Source of the DNA: a bacterium
GTDB taxonomy: Bacteria; Cyanobacteriota; Vampirovibrionia; Obscuribacterales; JAKAZS01
Assembly (NCBI GenBank): GCA_021815785.1
Contig: JAKAZS010000010.1
Coordinates: 1 to 50,297, forward strand
Direction: 5' to 3'
Length of the DNA: 50,297 bases
This document shows positions 1-10,204 of the stretch, piece by piece. The position numbers and the translations under genes are program-made. Positions within the stretch are counted from its first letter, which is position 1. Each line of letters begins with the position of its first letter. The notes beneath the pieces are model-generated. The model searched no databases and was not told the DNA's origin. It saw only the letters and a list, made by a program, of their open reading frames with translations.

Positions 1-196
1 TCAAAAATTTCGTAAAATATTGTATTGAAATTTTGTTTTCATATTTTTTGCTTGCGAAATATAATGAGAATATCGGTAGATTGAATGTTTATTCCAAAAT
101 TTGAAATTTAGGAGCTAATTTATTTGTAGATTTAACGTAAACGAAAAGTGATAAAATTTTTGGATTAAATTAGGTGGTTTACCAATTTAAACTTGA

Positions 197-2464
197 TTAG
201 AGTTTTTGCATAGCAATAGTATTTAAGGCAGAACCAGCTTTAAACCATTCAATTTGTTCTTTTGTATAAGTGTGATTAACTTGAATTTCTTGAGTACTGC
301 CGTCAACATGTTTAATGCTCAAATTTAAGGGCTTGTTTACACTAAAATTAGTTAAACCAGTTATACTAATTTTATCTCCAGATTTAATCAATTCGTAATC
401 ATTAGCATTAGCAAAGGTTAAGGCTAAAATACCTTGTTTTTTTAAATTAGTTTCATGAATTCGGGCAAAACTCCGGACGATTACGGCATGACAGCCAAGG
501 AATCGTGGCGACATAGCTGCGTGTTCGCGAGAAGACCCTTCGCCGTAATTGCTATCGCCAATAACACAAAAGCCTAAATTGTGTTTTTTATAATTGCGGG
601 CAATTTGTGGCAATGTATTTTTTTCTTGGGTAAGACAGTCAATACCATTACCGGGCTCTTCACAAAAAGCATTGATGGCACCAATAAACATATTGTCGGA
701 AATTTTGTCCAGGTGACCCCTGAATTTTAGCCATTTACCTGCTGGTGAAATATGATCGGTGGTGCATTTGCCTTTAGCTTTAAATAAAACTGGTAAATCA
801 AGATAATCTTTACCATTCCAAGGTTTAAAGGGTTCAAGCAATTGCAGTCTATCGCTATCGGTTTTAACAATAACTTTAACTGAATCAGGGTTTTTAGCTG
901 GAGCTATATAGCCTTCATGATTAAAGATAAAGCCATTTTGGGGTAATGTATCGAGATTTTGAGGTGGTGTAAGTTTAATATTTTCACCATTATTGCCAGG
1001 TATAGTATCAGTTAAAGGATTGAAACTTAATTTGCCAGCTAAAGCAAACGCGGTAACCATTTCTGGTGAAGCTATAAATGCTAAAGTTTGAGGATTGCCA
1101 TCATTGCGTTTTTGAAAATTACGGTTAAATGAGGTGACAATTGAATTTAACTCGCCTTCTTTAATATCATCACGTTTCCATTGACCAATGCATGGCCCGC
1201 AGGCATTGGCTAGCACTACGCCACCAATATTTTCGAGCGATTCCATTTGACCGTCACGTTTGATTGTCTGATGAATCTGTTCAGACCCAGGACTAATTAA
1301 AAAATTACATTTAGCTTTAAGGTTATGTTTTAACGCTAAATTAGCTACGCTAGCCGATCTGTTCATATCTTCATAAGATGAATTAGTGCAACTTCCGATT
1401 AGGGCACTGCTTAATTTGTCAGGATAGCCTTTAGCTTTGATTTCTTCTTTAAATGCGGATATGGGTCTAGCTAAATCGGGAGTATGCGGTCCTACAACGT
1501 GAGGTTCTAAGGTATTTAAATCAATGGTCAGTACTTTGTCAAAATAATCGTGAGGAGATTTAGCAATTTCAGGATCAGCTACCAAGTATTGCTTGTACTT
1601 ATTAGCTAGTTGCGCTATGTCTTCTCGATCAGTAGCTTTAAGATATATTTCCATATTTTCATCATAAGGGAATATGGATGTTGTTGCACCTAATTCTGCA
1701 CCCATGTTGGTAATAGTAGCCTTCCCAGTGCAGCTAATTGATTTGGTGCCTTCACCAAAATATTCAATTATAGCTCCGGTCCCTCCTGATACGGTTAAAA
1801 GTGAAGCTACTTTTAGAATTATATCTTTAGGTGATGTCCATCCGTTAAGTTTTCCGGTTAATTCAATACCAATAATTTTCGGAAAACGTGTCCCCCATGG
1901 CAAGGAAGCCATTACATCAACCGCATCGCTACCCCCAACGCCAATAGCTATTGTGGCTAGGCCACCAGCATTGGGTGTATGGGAATCAGTGCCAATAAGC
2001 ATTGATCCTGGATAAGCATAATTTTCAAGGATAACTTGATGGATAATACCTGATCCAGGCTTCCAAAAGCCAATACCATGTTTTTGACTGGCAGACATTA
2101 AGAAATCATAGACTTCGCTATTTTCCGTTAAAGCCTGAGTTAAATCTTGACTGGCACCAACACGAGCTTGAATTAAGTGATCACAATGAACGGTTGTGGG
2201 ACAAGCTACGGTTTTTAATTTAGCCTGCATAAACTGAAGAATGGCCATTTGAGCTGTAGCGTCTTGCATGGCAATACGTTCAGGTTTAAGATAGACATAA
2301 GTTTCCCCGCGAACAATTTTATCTTCAGGAATCGTTGCTAAATGACCAAATAAAATCTTTTCAACTAAGGTTAAAGGGTGATTAAAAAAATTAAAGGCCT
2401 GATTGTATTTTTCAGGAATGGCGTTATAGAACTTATTTAAATCGGAAATATTTAAGAAACTCAT
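197..2464 (-). CDS. acn: Aconitate hydratase, mitochondrial type
   Basis: Aconitase converts citrate to isocitrate through cis-aconitate in the TCA cycle, using a cytoplasmic [4Fe-4S] cluster. The 755-residue protein has the domain order and length of mitochondrial-type aconitases (about 750-780 aa), shorter than bacterial AcnA or AcnB. The three cluster ligands are visible: Cys359 in SCTNSS and Cys422 and Cys425 in ACGPCIGQ; the 63- and 3-residue spacings equal those of mitochondrial aconitase. The catalytic-serine loop [10 protein letters not shown] lies in the C-terminal swivel domain. The ATG start gives MSFLNISDL. It is a single gene facing away from bamA. Citrate synthase, the preceding enzyme, lies separately near 35 kb. 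The family call is firm; the in vivo role as a TCA enzyme is inferred. Confidence 0.97.
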   Translation of the reverse strand: MSFLNISDLNKFYNAIPEKYNQAFNFFNHPLTLVEKILFGHLATIPEDKIVRGETYVYLKPERIAMQDATAQMAILQFMQAKLKTVACPTTVHCDHLIQARVGASQDLTQALTENSEVYDFLMSASQKHGIGFWKPGSGIIHQVILENYAYPGSMLIGTDSHTPNAGGLATIAIGVGGSDAVDVMASLPWGTRFPKIIGIELTGKLNGWTSPKDIILKVASLLTVSGGTGAIIEYFGEGTKSISCTGKATITNMGAELGATTSIFPYDENMEIYLKATDREDIAQLANKYKQYLVADPEIAKSPHDYFDKVLTIDLNTLEPHVVGPHTPDLARPISAFKEEIKAKGYPDKLSSALIGSCTNSSYEDMNRSASVANLALKHNLKAKCNFLISPGSEQIHQTIKRDGQMESLENIGGVVLANACGPCIGQWKRDDIKEGELNSIVTSFNRNFQKRNDGNPQTLAFIASPEMVTAFALAGKLSFNPLTDTIPGNNGENIKLTPPQNLDTLPQNGFIFNHEGYIAPAKNPDSVKVIVKTDSDRLQLLEPFKPWNGKDYLDLPVLFKAKGKCTTDHISPAGKWLKFRGHLDKISDNMFIGAINAFCEEPGNGIDCLTQEKNTLPQIARNYKKHNLGFCVIGDSNYGEGSSREHAAMSPRFLGCHAVIVRSFARIHETNLKKQGILALTFANANDYELIKSGDKISITGLTNFSVNKPLNLSIKHVDGSTQEIQVNHTYTKEQIEWFKAGSALNTIAMQKL

Positions 2465-2772
2465 TAGTGTTTACCTTTATACATATATTAATTAATATTT
2501 ATTATTCTAGTGTTGCTTGCATTTAACGACTTAAGAATAGCATTTTTCTATGACCAAACTAGATAATCAGCATTTTTCTTTAATAATTTATTATAAAAGT
2601 TTGTCATTAAACAAAGAAGATAATGACAACTAATTTATTTTAATCAAATTCTTAACAAATTTAGGCTTAGGAACACCTTGGCATGCTTCGTAGTCATGTT
2701 AGAATATGTAAGTTATTAGTTAGATTATTAATTTTAATTGTTTAAGCGCAAGCTTGCAGTCAAATCAAGATT
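2465..2772. other. Divergent intergenic region acn / bamA
   Basis: This stretch of 308 bases separates the divergent acn and bamA genes, so it must hold the promoters of both. It is very AT-rich. I see no gene, RNA or clear hairpin, and no convincing paired -35/-10 boxes. Confidence 0.5.
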
Positions 2773-2778
2773 TTGAGT

Positions 2779-4854
2779 ATGTTGCCGATGAAATTATTAC
2801 AATACAATAAGTTTAAGCTCTATAATTTATTGATTTGTGTTTATTTAATGATTTCACTGGCACTGCCTTATGAAACCGTTTTAGCTAAAGCCTCTAATTT
2901 TAAAATTCCGGCCGGATTTGAAACTCCCATAACCGATTCGCTTGAGTCTAATAGTAGTACAAGTGATGCCGGTGATTCGCCATCGTTAAATGATAGTTCG
3001 GTAAGTCCTAAAGAAATTGATCCTAATAATCTAGTCATTGATTCAGTCGAAATTGAAGGTAATCGCTTGGTTGAGACTAATGATATTTTGAATGTCGTTA
3101 AAACCAAGCCTGGCGAAAAATTTGACCGTAATAAAGTTATGGAGGATTTAAAATCTATCAATAGCTTAGGTTATTTTGATGATCGTAGTTTACAAGTCGT
3201 GCCCCAGCTTAAAAATTCAGGTGTGCTTTTAAAAATTCGTGTCCAGGAAAATGCACCAGTTACCCAGTTCTCTTTTGATGGAAACAATGTTTTATCCAGT
3301 GAAGAAATTTCGCGAATTTTTCAGGATCAATTAGGTCGACCCCAAAATTTAAGTTCACTGTCCAGTGCAATTGATAAATTAGAACAGGTTTATCATGAAC
3401 GAGGCTATGTTTTAGCTAGAGTTGTCGATGTCAAGAACGACCCTGATGGTTCAGTTGAACTAAATATAAATGAAGGGAAAATAAAAGATATTGAAATTTC
3501 CGGTAATACTAAAACGAAAGAATTTATTATTAAAAATGCCATTAAACTTAAAGCTGGTAGTGTGTATAATGAACATCAACTGGCAATGGATTTGCGTAAT
3601 CTTTACGGCAATGGTTATTTTCAAGACGTAAGACGCAGTATTGTTCCCGATCCACAGGATCCAGATAAATATTTACTAAAAGTTGAAGTTGAAGAAAAAC
3701 GTACAACTACTGTTGGTTTAGGTGGTGGGCTTGACTCGTTAGCTGGCCCATTTGGTTCGGTTACTTTAGCCGACAGTAATTTTAGGGGTAGGGGTCAGAC
3801 TTTATCGATTAACGGACAGGTTGGCATGGGGATGCTGGGTGGAGTTGCTAATTCGTTAAATAATTTAGGCACGGCCTATTTGGCTAATCAAAGAACCTTT
3901 CAATTACAGGCCGATTTTGTGGAACCGCATTTATTTGGCTCTAATACATCAATGACAACATCGGGCTATGGCCGTAATTATTTTAGTTATTTAATATCCC
4001 AGGCTCAGCAACAGACGATTGGGGCCAGTGTTAATTTTAGCCGATCTTTAGGGCATAATTTGTTTGGTAATTTAGGTGTGGCTGCGGAAAACACCATGTT
4101 GTTTAATGAAAGTAATTTGTTTACTGGCACTAGTAATATTAATACTAGTATAGCTGATCGAGCTTTAGCTATTGGCCAGGCTCAAAATATGCAACAAGCC
4201 AATGCTATTGCTAACCAGGTGCGCTCGGCACAATTAAAAGGTGGTACATTTTTTAATGTTAGCCCTTCTATTTCTTATGACACCCGGGATAGTGCTTTTG
4301 ATCCAACTAAAGGCATGGTGGCTAAATTGTCGACCAGTCCATATCTTGGCATAGGTAATGGCAGTTATGCAAGGTTAGGTGCTAGTTTTACTAAATATCA
4401 AGCTGTTAATAAACGCATTACGATTGCCAGTAATATTCAAGGTGGGAGTATGCTTGGAGCTAGTCCTCAATATGCTCAGTATTTTCTTGGCGGTTTTAAT
4501 GGCATAAGAGGTTATCCCATGTTTTCTGGATTAGGAACGGGTTCGTCAATGCTGATGGCGACTGTTGAAGCTCGCGCTCACTTATTACCGAAATCAAGTA
4601 ATAAACTGGTGCAAGCTATTGACAAGCGTGTGCAAGGTGTAGCTTTTTGTGACTTTGGACAATCTATGGGTAATAGTTATTACAATAATTTATTGTCAAG
4701 GTCTTCGATGGGAGCTAGTGTAGGTGTTGAGTTAAGACTTAATTTACCGATGATTGGCTTAATCAGACTGGATTATGGTTTTCCTCTCATAAGCTCAATT
4801 ATGAGTGGGATGAAGCCAGTATTTACAGTTGGCTTTGGTGAAAGATTTTATTAA
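2779..4854 (+). CDS. bamA: Outer membrane protein assembly factor BamA (Omp85)
   Basis: BamA inserts beta-barrel proteins into the outer membrane. A positively charged N-terminus and hydrophobic stretch form a signal peptide ending near VLAKA. A Ser/Asp/Asn-rich linker follows, then three POTRA domains (about residues 85-160, 160-235 and 235-310; the first begins VIDSVEIEGN) and a C-terminal barrel of about 370 residues. The barrel contains the lid-loop motif IRGY in GIRGYPMF and ends in the aromatic residues RFY. Three POTRAs is the cyanobacterial Omp85 arrangement; proteobacterial BamA has five. The start is uncertain: in-frame TTG 2773, ATG 2779 and ATG 2788 are all possible and none has a strong ribosome-binding site. 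It heads the bamA-skp-lpxD-lpxC cluster, so outer-membrane protein and lipid A synthesis are probably co-expressed. Confidence 0.95.
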   Translation: MLPMKLLQYNKFKLYNLLICVYLMISLALPYETVLAKASNFKIPAGFETPITDSLESNSSTSDAGDSPSLNDSSVSPKEIDPNNLVIDSVEIEGNRLVETNDILNVVKTKPGEKFDRNKVMEDLKSINSLGYFDDRSLQVVPQLKNSGVLLKIRVQENAPVTQFSFDGNNVLSSEEISRIFQDQLGRPQNLSSLSSAIDKLEQVYHERGYVLARVVDVKNDPDGSVELNINEGKIKDIEISGNTKTKEFIIKNAIKLKAGSVYNEHQLAMDLRNLYGNGYFQDVRRSIVPDPQDPDKYLLKVEVEEKRTTTVGLGGGLDSLAGPFGSVTLADSNFRGRGQTLSINGQVGMGMLGGVANSLNNLGTAYLANQRTFQLQADFVEPHLFGSNTSMTTSGYGRNYFSYLISQAQQQTIGASVNFSRSLGHNLFGNLGVAAENTMLFNESNLFTGTSNINTSIADRALAIGQAQNMQQANAIANQVRSAQLKGGTFFNVSPSISYDTRDSAFDPTKGMVAKLSTSPYLGIGNGSYARLGASFTKYQAVNKRITIASNIQGGSMLGASPQYAQYFLGGFNGIRGYPMFSGLGTGSSMLMATVEARAHLLPKSSNKLVQAIDKRVQGVAFCDFGQSMGNSYYNNLLSRSSMGASVGVELRLNLPMIGLIRLDYGFPLISSIMSGMKPVFTVGFGERFY

Positions 4855-4987
4855 TTTAATTGTTACTAAAACAGAATTTTTTTGCACCTATATAGTAAAA
4901 TGTTTAATTATTAATAATAGTCTAGAAAATAGATTTTTATTAAAGTGATTAAATACAAGTGGTTGTCAGTATATTTTGGAGAGAAGA

Positions 4988-5530
4988 ATGCTTATATCAA
5001 AACAAAGTTTAAAAATTGCCCTTTTGGTGATGGTTTTTAGCACAACCGGTTATACGGTTAAGGCTAATACTCTTGAACAAGTTGGCGTAGTTGATCGTGA
5101 CAAAGTAGTTGCCAGTTATCCTAAAGCTCAGGCTGCTGCTGAAGAATTAAAGAAATCTGAAGACAGGGTTCACAAATTAATTGATGATAGTAATAAACAG
5201 TTTGATGAAGCTAAAACAGCTAAAAAACCTCAGGCCGAAGTAGAAGGCTTGCAACGCCGACTTCAAACACAAATTGATGATGAAGTAAAAAAAGTTAAAA
5301 AACGCGCTGAAGAATTAGAAATGCAATTAGAAAATGCAATTGACACAGCTATTAAAGCTGAAGCCAGTAGTCGTAAATTAGATACGGTCATGGTTAAGCA
5401 GGCAGTGCTATTAGGTGGTGTGGATTTGACTAATGGAGTTATTAAAAGATTAGTTCCCGGTGGTGGTGCTAGCCCTGTTACTAGTGCTAATGGTAGTGAT
5501 AAGGTAAAAAGCAAATCAGCTGCTAAATAA
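4988..5530 (+). CDS. skp: Periplasmic chaperone, OmpH/Skp family
   Basis: Skp-type chaperones hold unfolded outer-membrane proteins in the periplasm and hand them to BamA. The 180-residue product starts with a signal peptide (MLISKQSLKIALLVMVF, cleavage near VKA), followed by the family opening VGVVDRDKVVASYPKAQ and a long charged coiled coil (about residues 45-125) rich in Lys, Glu and Gln. The tail is Gly/Ser/Lys-rich and low in complexity. An upstream in-frame TTG at 4976 exists, but GGAGA sits just before ATG 4988 with good spacing, so I chose the ATG. It lies between bamA and lpxD, the classical position for this gene. Confidence 0.88.
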   Translation: MLISKQSLKIALLVMVFSTTGYTVKANTLEQVGVVDRDKVVASYPKAQAAAEELKKSEDRVHKLIDDSNKQFDEAKTAKKPQAEVEGLQRRLQTQIDDEVKKVKKRAEELEMQLENAIDTAIKAEASSRKLDTVMVKQAVLLGGVDLTNGVIKRLVPGGGASPVTSANGSDKVKSKSAAK

Positions 5531-5566
5531 TATTTAATTACTTGCTGATTAGTAAAGGTTGTTAAC

Positions 5567-6670
5567 GTGAAATTACCTAATAGTGTTACGTTGGGTTTTA
5601 TTGCCAAGCTTAGCGGTGGCAATGTTGTTGGTGATCAAAATATATTAATTGACCGTGTTGCAGAAAATCCGCAATATTCCACCGAAGAAGATTTGGTTTT
5701 GGTTTTTGACCCTAAGCATTTAAAAGAACTAGCTAACGTTAAAGCTAAGGCTTATATTATTCCGGCTAGTTATCCAGATGTTTTAAATAAACCGCATATT
5801 ATGGTTGACAAGCCATTATTTGCGTTGAAAAACATTTTAGAAATGGTTAAGCCACCAAGATTTTATCCGGAAAAAGGCATTCATCCAACTGCTATAATTG
5901 ATCATACCGCTAAGATTGATCCAACCGCAGCTATTGGCCCATATGTGGTTATTGGTTCTAATACCGTAATTGGTGCTGAAACTATAATTATGCCTAACTG
6001 TGTAATTGGTGGCAAGGTTAAAATTGGTCATAATTGTCTAATATATCCCTTGGTTACGATTGGTGACTATGTTACGATTGGTAATAATGTTATTTTACAG
6101 CAAGGATCTAGTGTAGGTGCTGATGGCTTTGCTTATGTGACTAAGGACCCTTCGGTTATTGAAAAACGCTTAAAAGGTGATTTTACCCTTGATCCAACTG
6201 CAAACCCTCATCATAAAATACCCCATATTGGTTCAGTGGTGATTGAAGATAATGTTGAATTAGGCTCTAATTCAACTGTAGCCAGAGGTACAATTGGTGA
6301 TACCAAAATTGGTCAAGGTACTAAGATAGATGATTTAGTGGTTGTAGCTCATAATGTAGTTATTGGTGAAGAATGTTTAATAGCCGGGTTAAATGGTTTT
6401 GGCGGATCGGCTAGAATTGGCAATAAAGTAGTGATTGCTGGTGACTGTGGTTTAAAAGATCATGTGGTTGTCGGTAATGAAGTGATTATTGAAGCAATGT
6501 CTGGAGTTATGTGGGATATTAAAGATGGTGAGGTTCAAGGGGGAATTCCGGCGGTCAATACGAAGGAACGATTTAAGCAAATGGCCCATATAAGACAGTT
6601 GCCGAAAATATTCAAAGAATTTCGGCAGTTAAAAAAACAAATTCAAGAATTAGAAGCTAAACTTAAATAA
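5567..6670 (+). CDS. lpxD: UDP-3-O-(3-hydroxyacyl)glucosamine N-acyltransferase LpxD
   Basis: LpxD adds the second, N-linked hydroxyacyl chain from acyl-ACP to the lipid A precursor. The 367-residue protein has an N-terminal uridine-binding domain (about 1-100, including the FDP segment) followed by many hexapeptide repeats of the type [IV]GxxxxI that build a left-handed beta-helix (about 105-320). The catalytic histidine is His262 in VVVAHNVVIG. The last 30 residues form a charged helix, as expected for the trimer. The start is GTG; no in-frame ATG fits the conserved N-terminus. It is slightly longer than the E. coli enzyme (341 aa) because of an insertion around residues 195-215. It lies 36 bases after skp and 61 before lpxC. 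Confidence 0.95.
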   Translation: MKLPNSVTLGFIAKLSGGNVVGDQNILIDRVAENPQYSTEEDLVLVFDPKHLKELANVKAKAYIIPASYPDVLNKPHIMVDKPLFALKNILEMVKPPRFYPEKGIHPTAIIDHTAKIDPTAAIGPYVVIGSNTVIGAETIIMPNCVIGGKVKIGHNCLIYPLVTIGDYVTIGNNVILQQGSSVGADGFAYVTKDPSVIEKRLKGDFTLDPTANPHHKIPHIGSVVIEDNVELGSNSTVARGTIGDTKIGQGTKIDDLVVVAHNVVIGEECLIAGLNGFGGSARIGNKVVIAGDCGLKDHVVVGNEVIIEAMSGVMWDIKDGEVQGGIPAVNTKERFKQMAHIRQLPKIFKEFRQLKKQIQELEAKLK

Positions 6671-6731
6671 ACACATCTATTTGAGACATAGCTTGTTCAT
6701 TAAAATAATTGGCTTTAAAAAATATTAACAA

Positions 6732-7526
6732 ATGTATAATACAGTGGCTCAACCTTTAATTTTAAGTGCTATTGGACTGACTTCCAAACAGATGGTTAAA
6801 GTCGAGTTGAAACCAGGAAATAGTGGTATTAATTTTTTCCTTAAAACCAGTTCGCAAAGTTTAATCAAAATTCCGGCCACTGCTAATTATGTAGTTAATA
6901 CCTTACGTAATGTGGTTTTAGGCATTAAGAGTGAACGTATTTGCTTAGTTGAACATCTTTTGGCGGCAATTGGATTGTTTGGTCTAAATAATTTAGATAT
7001 TTTTGTCGATGGTCCAGAAATACCTTTAGGAGATGGTAGTGCTAAGCTTTGGTTGGATTTGTTTTATGCTAATTCGCTTAAACCAGTACCGGTGGTAGCT
7101 GATATTGAATTACCTGAACCAGTTGTGTTTAAACAAAATTCAAGTTATCTGTTGGCCTTGCCTGATTCTCGATTTTCGTTGAATTATTTAATGGATTGGC
7201 AACATCCTTTAATTGGAAAACGTTGGCAGGAATTTAATGATAAGTCTTTAATTGAAGATATTGGATTAGCAAGAACTTTTGGTAGTCTTAAGGATCATAA
7301 GTTATTAGGTGTTGACGAAGTTATGGTAACTTTAACCCCCGATGGTTTTAGTCAAGAACTGATATTTAATGATGAACCTGTCCGCCATAAATTATTAGAT
7401 TTATTTGGTGATCTCATGTTGTCGGGATATAATCCGCAAAGATTTAAGGCAAAATTTATCAGTGTTAAAGGAGGCCATACCTTAGATGTAAAGATGGCTG
7501 GTAAGTTGTTGGATTTGTTAAAATAA
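6732..7526 (+). CDS. lpxC: UDP-3-O-acyl-N-acetylglucosamine deacetylase LpxC
   Basis: LpxC catalyses the committed zinc-dependent step of lipid A synthesis. At 264 residues it is shorter than E. coli LpxC (305 aa), but every expected zinc and catalytic residue is visible: Glu74-His75 in VEHLLAAIG, His219 and Asp223 in RHKLLDLFGD, and His249 in GGHTLD. The N-terminal half also carries the GDGSA segment typical of the fold. It is the last gene of the bamA-skp-lpxD-lpxC group. The fabZ and lpxA genes, which often follow, are not in the window. Some relatives have lpxC fused to fabZ; this one ends before such a domain. Confidence 0.95.
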   Translation: MYNTVAQPLILSAIGLTSKQMVKVELKPGNSGINFFLKTSSQSLIKIPATANYVVNTLRNVVLGIKSERICLVEHLLAAIGLFGLNNLDIFVDGPEIPLGDGSAKLWLDLFYANSLKPVPVVADIELPEPVVFKQNSSYLLALPDSRFSLNYLMDWQHPLIGKRWQEFNDKSLIEDIGLARTFGSLKDHKLLGVDEVMVTLTPDGFSQELIFNDEPVRHKLLDLFGDLMLSGYNPQRFKAKFISVKGGHTLDVKMAGKLLDLLK

Positions 7527-7788
7527 TTTTAAGTATATTAATGGTAATATCGCGATTTAGTTATCGAGTTGTTTTTGTTGATAATTTTTTTGTTATTGTT
7601 GCTGTTTCGGCGTTGTTTGCATTTTGGTTATAAGTTTTTAATACAGCCTAAATAATATATATTTTATTTAGATAAGTTTAAATTAAAATTTACTTCTACT
7701 TTATATTTACAATTCCTTTGTACAATATTTATTTATATATAATTATAATACTGTAATTATTTTTACTAATTTTGGAGACGATTTTTTC

Positions 7789-8781
7789 ATGGATGTTTTT
7801 GATATAACAATAATTGGCGGAGGTCCAACTGGACTGTTTGGTACTTTTTATGCTGGTTTACGAGGCTTAAGAACTAAAGTTATTGATGTATTGCCAGAGC
7901 TTGGTGGTCAATTAACAGCTTTGTACCCAGAAAAATATGTATACGATGTAGCAGGTCATCCAAAAATCTTAGCTAAAGATCTTGCTAAAAACTTAAGTAT
8001 GCAAGGGGGGTTGTTTAAGCCAGCCTTTTGTTCAGGTGAAAAAGTTTTAAAACTTAATCAGTATAGCGAAGACATCTGGCAGGTGATTTCGGATAAAACC
8101 GATGAACATTATACTAAATCTATCCTGTTAGCAATTGGGGCTGGAGCTTGTGTCCCTAAAAAATTAGACGTTGAACATGATAGTAGTCTTGAGAATAAGG
8201 CTATTTTCTATGCGGTGAAGAATAAAGAACAATTTCGCGGAAAAAAAGTTTTGATTGTTGGTGGTGGTGATAGTGCAGTAGATTGGGCTAATGAGTTCTC
8301 GCAGCTAGCAGCTTCGGTTGCTTTGATTCACCGACGGGATCAGTTTAGGGCTGTTCAGACTTCAGTCGAGGAAATGAAAGCTAATAAGGTTGATGTGAAA
8401 ACATTTTACGAGTTAAAAGAAATTAATTCTACCGGAGAAAAAGTCAATACGGTAACTATTTTTGATAATCGTACTGGTAAAGAGGAAACATTGGACATTG
8501 ATGTTCTGATTATTAATATTGGCTTTGTGATTAACCTTGATTTTCTTAAAAGTTGGGGTTTAAAGATGGAAGGTAATGCTATAGCTGTAAACGAAAAAAT
8601 GGAAACTAATTTGCCGGGAATTTACGCCGCTGGCGACATTGCAACGCATGCCGCCAAGCTTAAATTAATTGCAACTGGTGCGGCCGAAGCTGCTACAGCG
8701 GTTAATTTTGCCTGTACCTATATAAATCCTCAGGCCAAAGCATTTCCTGGACATAGTTCAAATTTAAACTTAAGTATTTAG
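7789..8781 (+). CDS. Ferredoxin--NADP reductase, thioredoxin-reductase-like type
   Basis: This FAD enzyme moves electrons between NADPH and ferredoxin or flavodoxin. The 330-residue protein has the FAD-binding GGGPTGL motif at residues 9-15, the NADPH-binding GGGDSAVDWA segment near 160, and the second FAD motif GIYAAGDIA near 280. It has the overall layout of thioredoxin reductase but lacks the redox CxxC, and it carries the DVLPELGGQL and YPEKYVYDVAGHP stretches typical of YumC-type reductases. A TTTGGAGA ribosome-binding site lies ten bases before the ATG. It is a single gene with its own upstream region of about 260 AT-rich bases. The partner ferredoxin is not in the window. The stop codon lies inside a hairpin. 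Confidence 0.9.
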   Translation: MDVFDITIIGGGPTGLFGTFYAGLRGLRTKVIDVLPELGGQLTALYPEKYVYDVAGHPKILAKDLAKNLSMQGGLFKPAFCSGEKVLKLNQYSEDIWQVISDKTDEHYTKSILLAIGAGACVPKKLDVEHDSSLENKAIFYAVKNKEQFRGKKVLIVGGGDSAVDWANEFSQLAASVALIHRRDQFRAVQTSVEEMKANKVDVKTFYELKEINSTGEKVNTVTIFDNRTGKEETLDIDVLIINIGFVINLDFLKSWGLKMEGNAIAVNEKMETNLPGIYAAGDIATHAAKLKLIATGAAEAATAVNFACTYINPQAKAFPGHSSNLNLSI

Positions 8782-8794
8782 TTAAAATACTTAA
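8770..8794. terminator. Hairpin overlapping the end of the ferredoxin-NADP reductase gene
   Basis: A 10-bp stem (8770-8779 with 8785-8794) has a 5-base loop and contains the reductase TAG stop codon. It sits between two convergent genes and could end transcription in either direction, but the stem is AT-rich. Confidence 0.4.
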
Positions 8795-8807
8795 ATATCA
8801 TCATACA

Positions 8808-8833
8808 AGTAATAATGTAATTAAATTATTACT
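8808..8833. terminator. Second hairpin in the convergent gap
   Basis: AGTAATAAT at 8808-8816 pairs perfectly with ATTATTACT at 8825-8833 around an 8-base loop. Together with the hairpin at 8770-8794 it is a candidate bidirectional terminator between the reductase gene and yqeK. The stem is AT-rich, so strength is uncertain. Confidence 0.35.
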
Positions 8834-8866
8834 GGTTAACTATGAAATAAGGCGATTTTGATTTGT

Positions 8867-9565
8867 TTAAGGGTTTTGTAAATAATAATTTCGGGTTTTA
8901 ATTGTTCGAGGATGAATAATTTTATTTTCTAACATTAAATATTTAATATTTTGATTACAGGCTACTAAAATTGCTCTGTTGATATTTAAATTAAAGTCAT
9001 TGAAATTTATATTAGCAATAAATTTTTTATTTAATTTCTTTTTACTAATTATAGTTATTTGGTTTTTAGCTTCTTTAGCATTTTTAGCATTGGCTAATTT
9101 GCGAGGTTCTAATAATGTTTTCCAAATAGGAAAGGTGTAATCAAGATCCCGGTCCTCTTCAAGGCAGTCAGCTAGAAAAATAACTTTGGCCAAATCGGAC
9201 ATGGCGGGATGTCCTAGTGTGTGATAGGCTATAGCATTAAGAATTTCTGTATTAGTAATATTAAATTTCTTGGCAACGATTAGACTGGCTACGGGTCCAT
9301 GAAGTAAATGTCCGTTAGCCAGTTCAATTTCGTCTAAGGGCAATTGATATTGTTTAGCTAAGCTTACCAGTGTGGTTGATTTTTCTTCTTTAAGGCAGTC
9401 ATGTAAATAGCCAGCAATAATAGCATCGGTTGGATTAAGATTTAAAGCCAGTGCTAATTTGTGACTTAGTGATACTACATTTAAAATGTGACTAAAGCGT
9501 TTACTTTTAACACTACTACGGGTAAATTCGATGATGTTATTGATCTGAGCTTCTGGTGCAGTCAT
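8867..9565 (-). CDS. yqeK: HD-domain hydrolase, YqeK family (symmetrical Ap4A hydrolase)
   Basis: YqeK-family proteins hydrolyse diadenosine tetraphosphate symmetrically to two ADP, with an iron-containing HD active site. Visible signatures are an early H in KRFSHILNV, the HD pair in GYLHDCLKE near residue 52, HGPVAS, YHTLGHPAM and IFLADCLEEDR. The 232-residue length is longer than the usual 190 or so because of a C-terminal extension from about residue 165. It starts six bases after nadD ends, and nadD-yqeK adjacency is a classic arrangement, which supports the call. The usual third partner, rsfS, does not follow; the next gene is convergent. Confidence 0.85.
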   Translation of the reverse strand: MTAPEAQINNIIEFTRSSVKSKRFSHILNVVSLSHKLALALNLNPTDAIIAGYLHDCLKEEKSTTLVSLAKQYQLPLDEIELANGHLLHGPVASLIVAKKFNITNTEILNAIAYHTLGHPAMSDLAKVIFLADCLEEDRDLDYTFPIWKTLLEPRKLANAKNAKEAKNQITIISKKKLNKKFIANINFNDFNLNINRAILVACNQNIKYLMLENKIIHPRTIKTRNYYLQNP

Positions 9566-9571
9566 TAATTT

Positions 9572-10198
9572 TTACCTATAAAGCTTCTGGTCGTTTATAA
9601 AATTAATTACCATTTCTGGTACTAAATATTTTATGGATTGTCGGGCTTTTATTTTTTCGCGTATATAAGAACTTGATAAGTTATTGGATGGTAATAAAAT
9701 TGGTTCAATATTTTGATATATTTCTTGGGGAAGTTTTTGCAACCTTAGCCATTTAATAAAATGCTTACGACTAAGATTATAATCTATTAAAATATCATTT
9801 CGTGGAGCAATTAAAAGTTTGCATAAGTTTAAAATTTCTTTATAATTATGCCATGTTGAAAACTTATTGATATTATCCGCACCAATAATCAGATATAGTT
9901 GGTGTGGATAATCTATGAGTCTGTTTATTTCATGAATTGAATCAATTGAGTAAGAAATGCCTTGGCGTTGTATTTCAATGTCCAGAATGGAAAAAAACGG
10001 ATTGTCTTTAATGGCCAGGTGAACCATTTCTAGCCTCAATTTTGCTTCAATGGGATTGTCATTACGGTGCGGCGGCTTAAAACTTGGTACAAAAAAAATC
10101 TTATTTAAATTATATTGCTCTTGTGCTGCATTAGCTATAGCCAAGTGTCCATAGTGAATTGGGTTAAAGGTACCAAATAAGATAGCAAATTTAGGCAT
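9572..10198 (-). CDS. nadD: Nicotinate-nucleotide adenylyltransferase NadD
   Basis: NadD transfers AMP from ATP to nicotinate mononucleotide in NAD synthesis. The 208-residue protein begins with the nucleotidyltransferase loop GTFNPIHYGH (residues 9-18, HxGH-type His15 and His18), then FVPSFKPPH, LIIGADN near the middle, and the C-terminal SSYIREKI (the SSTxIR-type motif that binds ATP phosphates). The length and motif spacing are normal. It lies six bases downstream of alr and six upstream of yqeK, so the three genes are almost certainly one transcript. Confidence 0.94.
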   Translation of the reverse strand: MPKFAILFGTFNPIHYGHLAIANAAQEQYNLNKIFFVPSFKPPHRNDNPIEAKLRLEMVHLAIKDNPFFSILDIEIQRQGISYSIDSIHEINRLIDYPHQLYLIIGADNINKFSTWHNYKEILNLCKLLIAPRNDILIDYNLSRKHFIKWLRLQKLPQEIYQNIEPILLPSNNLSSSYIREKIKARQSIKYLVPEMVINFINDQKLYR

Positions 10199-10204
10199 AT
10201 TAAT

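Noticed and set aside
1674-2015. Plus-strand frame of 113 codons
   Set aside because: It lies entirely antisense to the aconitase gene, which has all its conserved motifs in the other strand.
7527-7788. Riboswitch or small RNA upstream of the ferredoxin-NADP reductase
   Set aside because: The region is AT-rich with no conserved aptamer core or stable long stem visible by eye.
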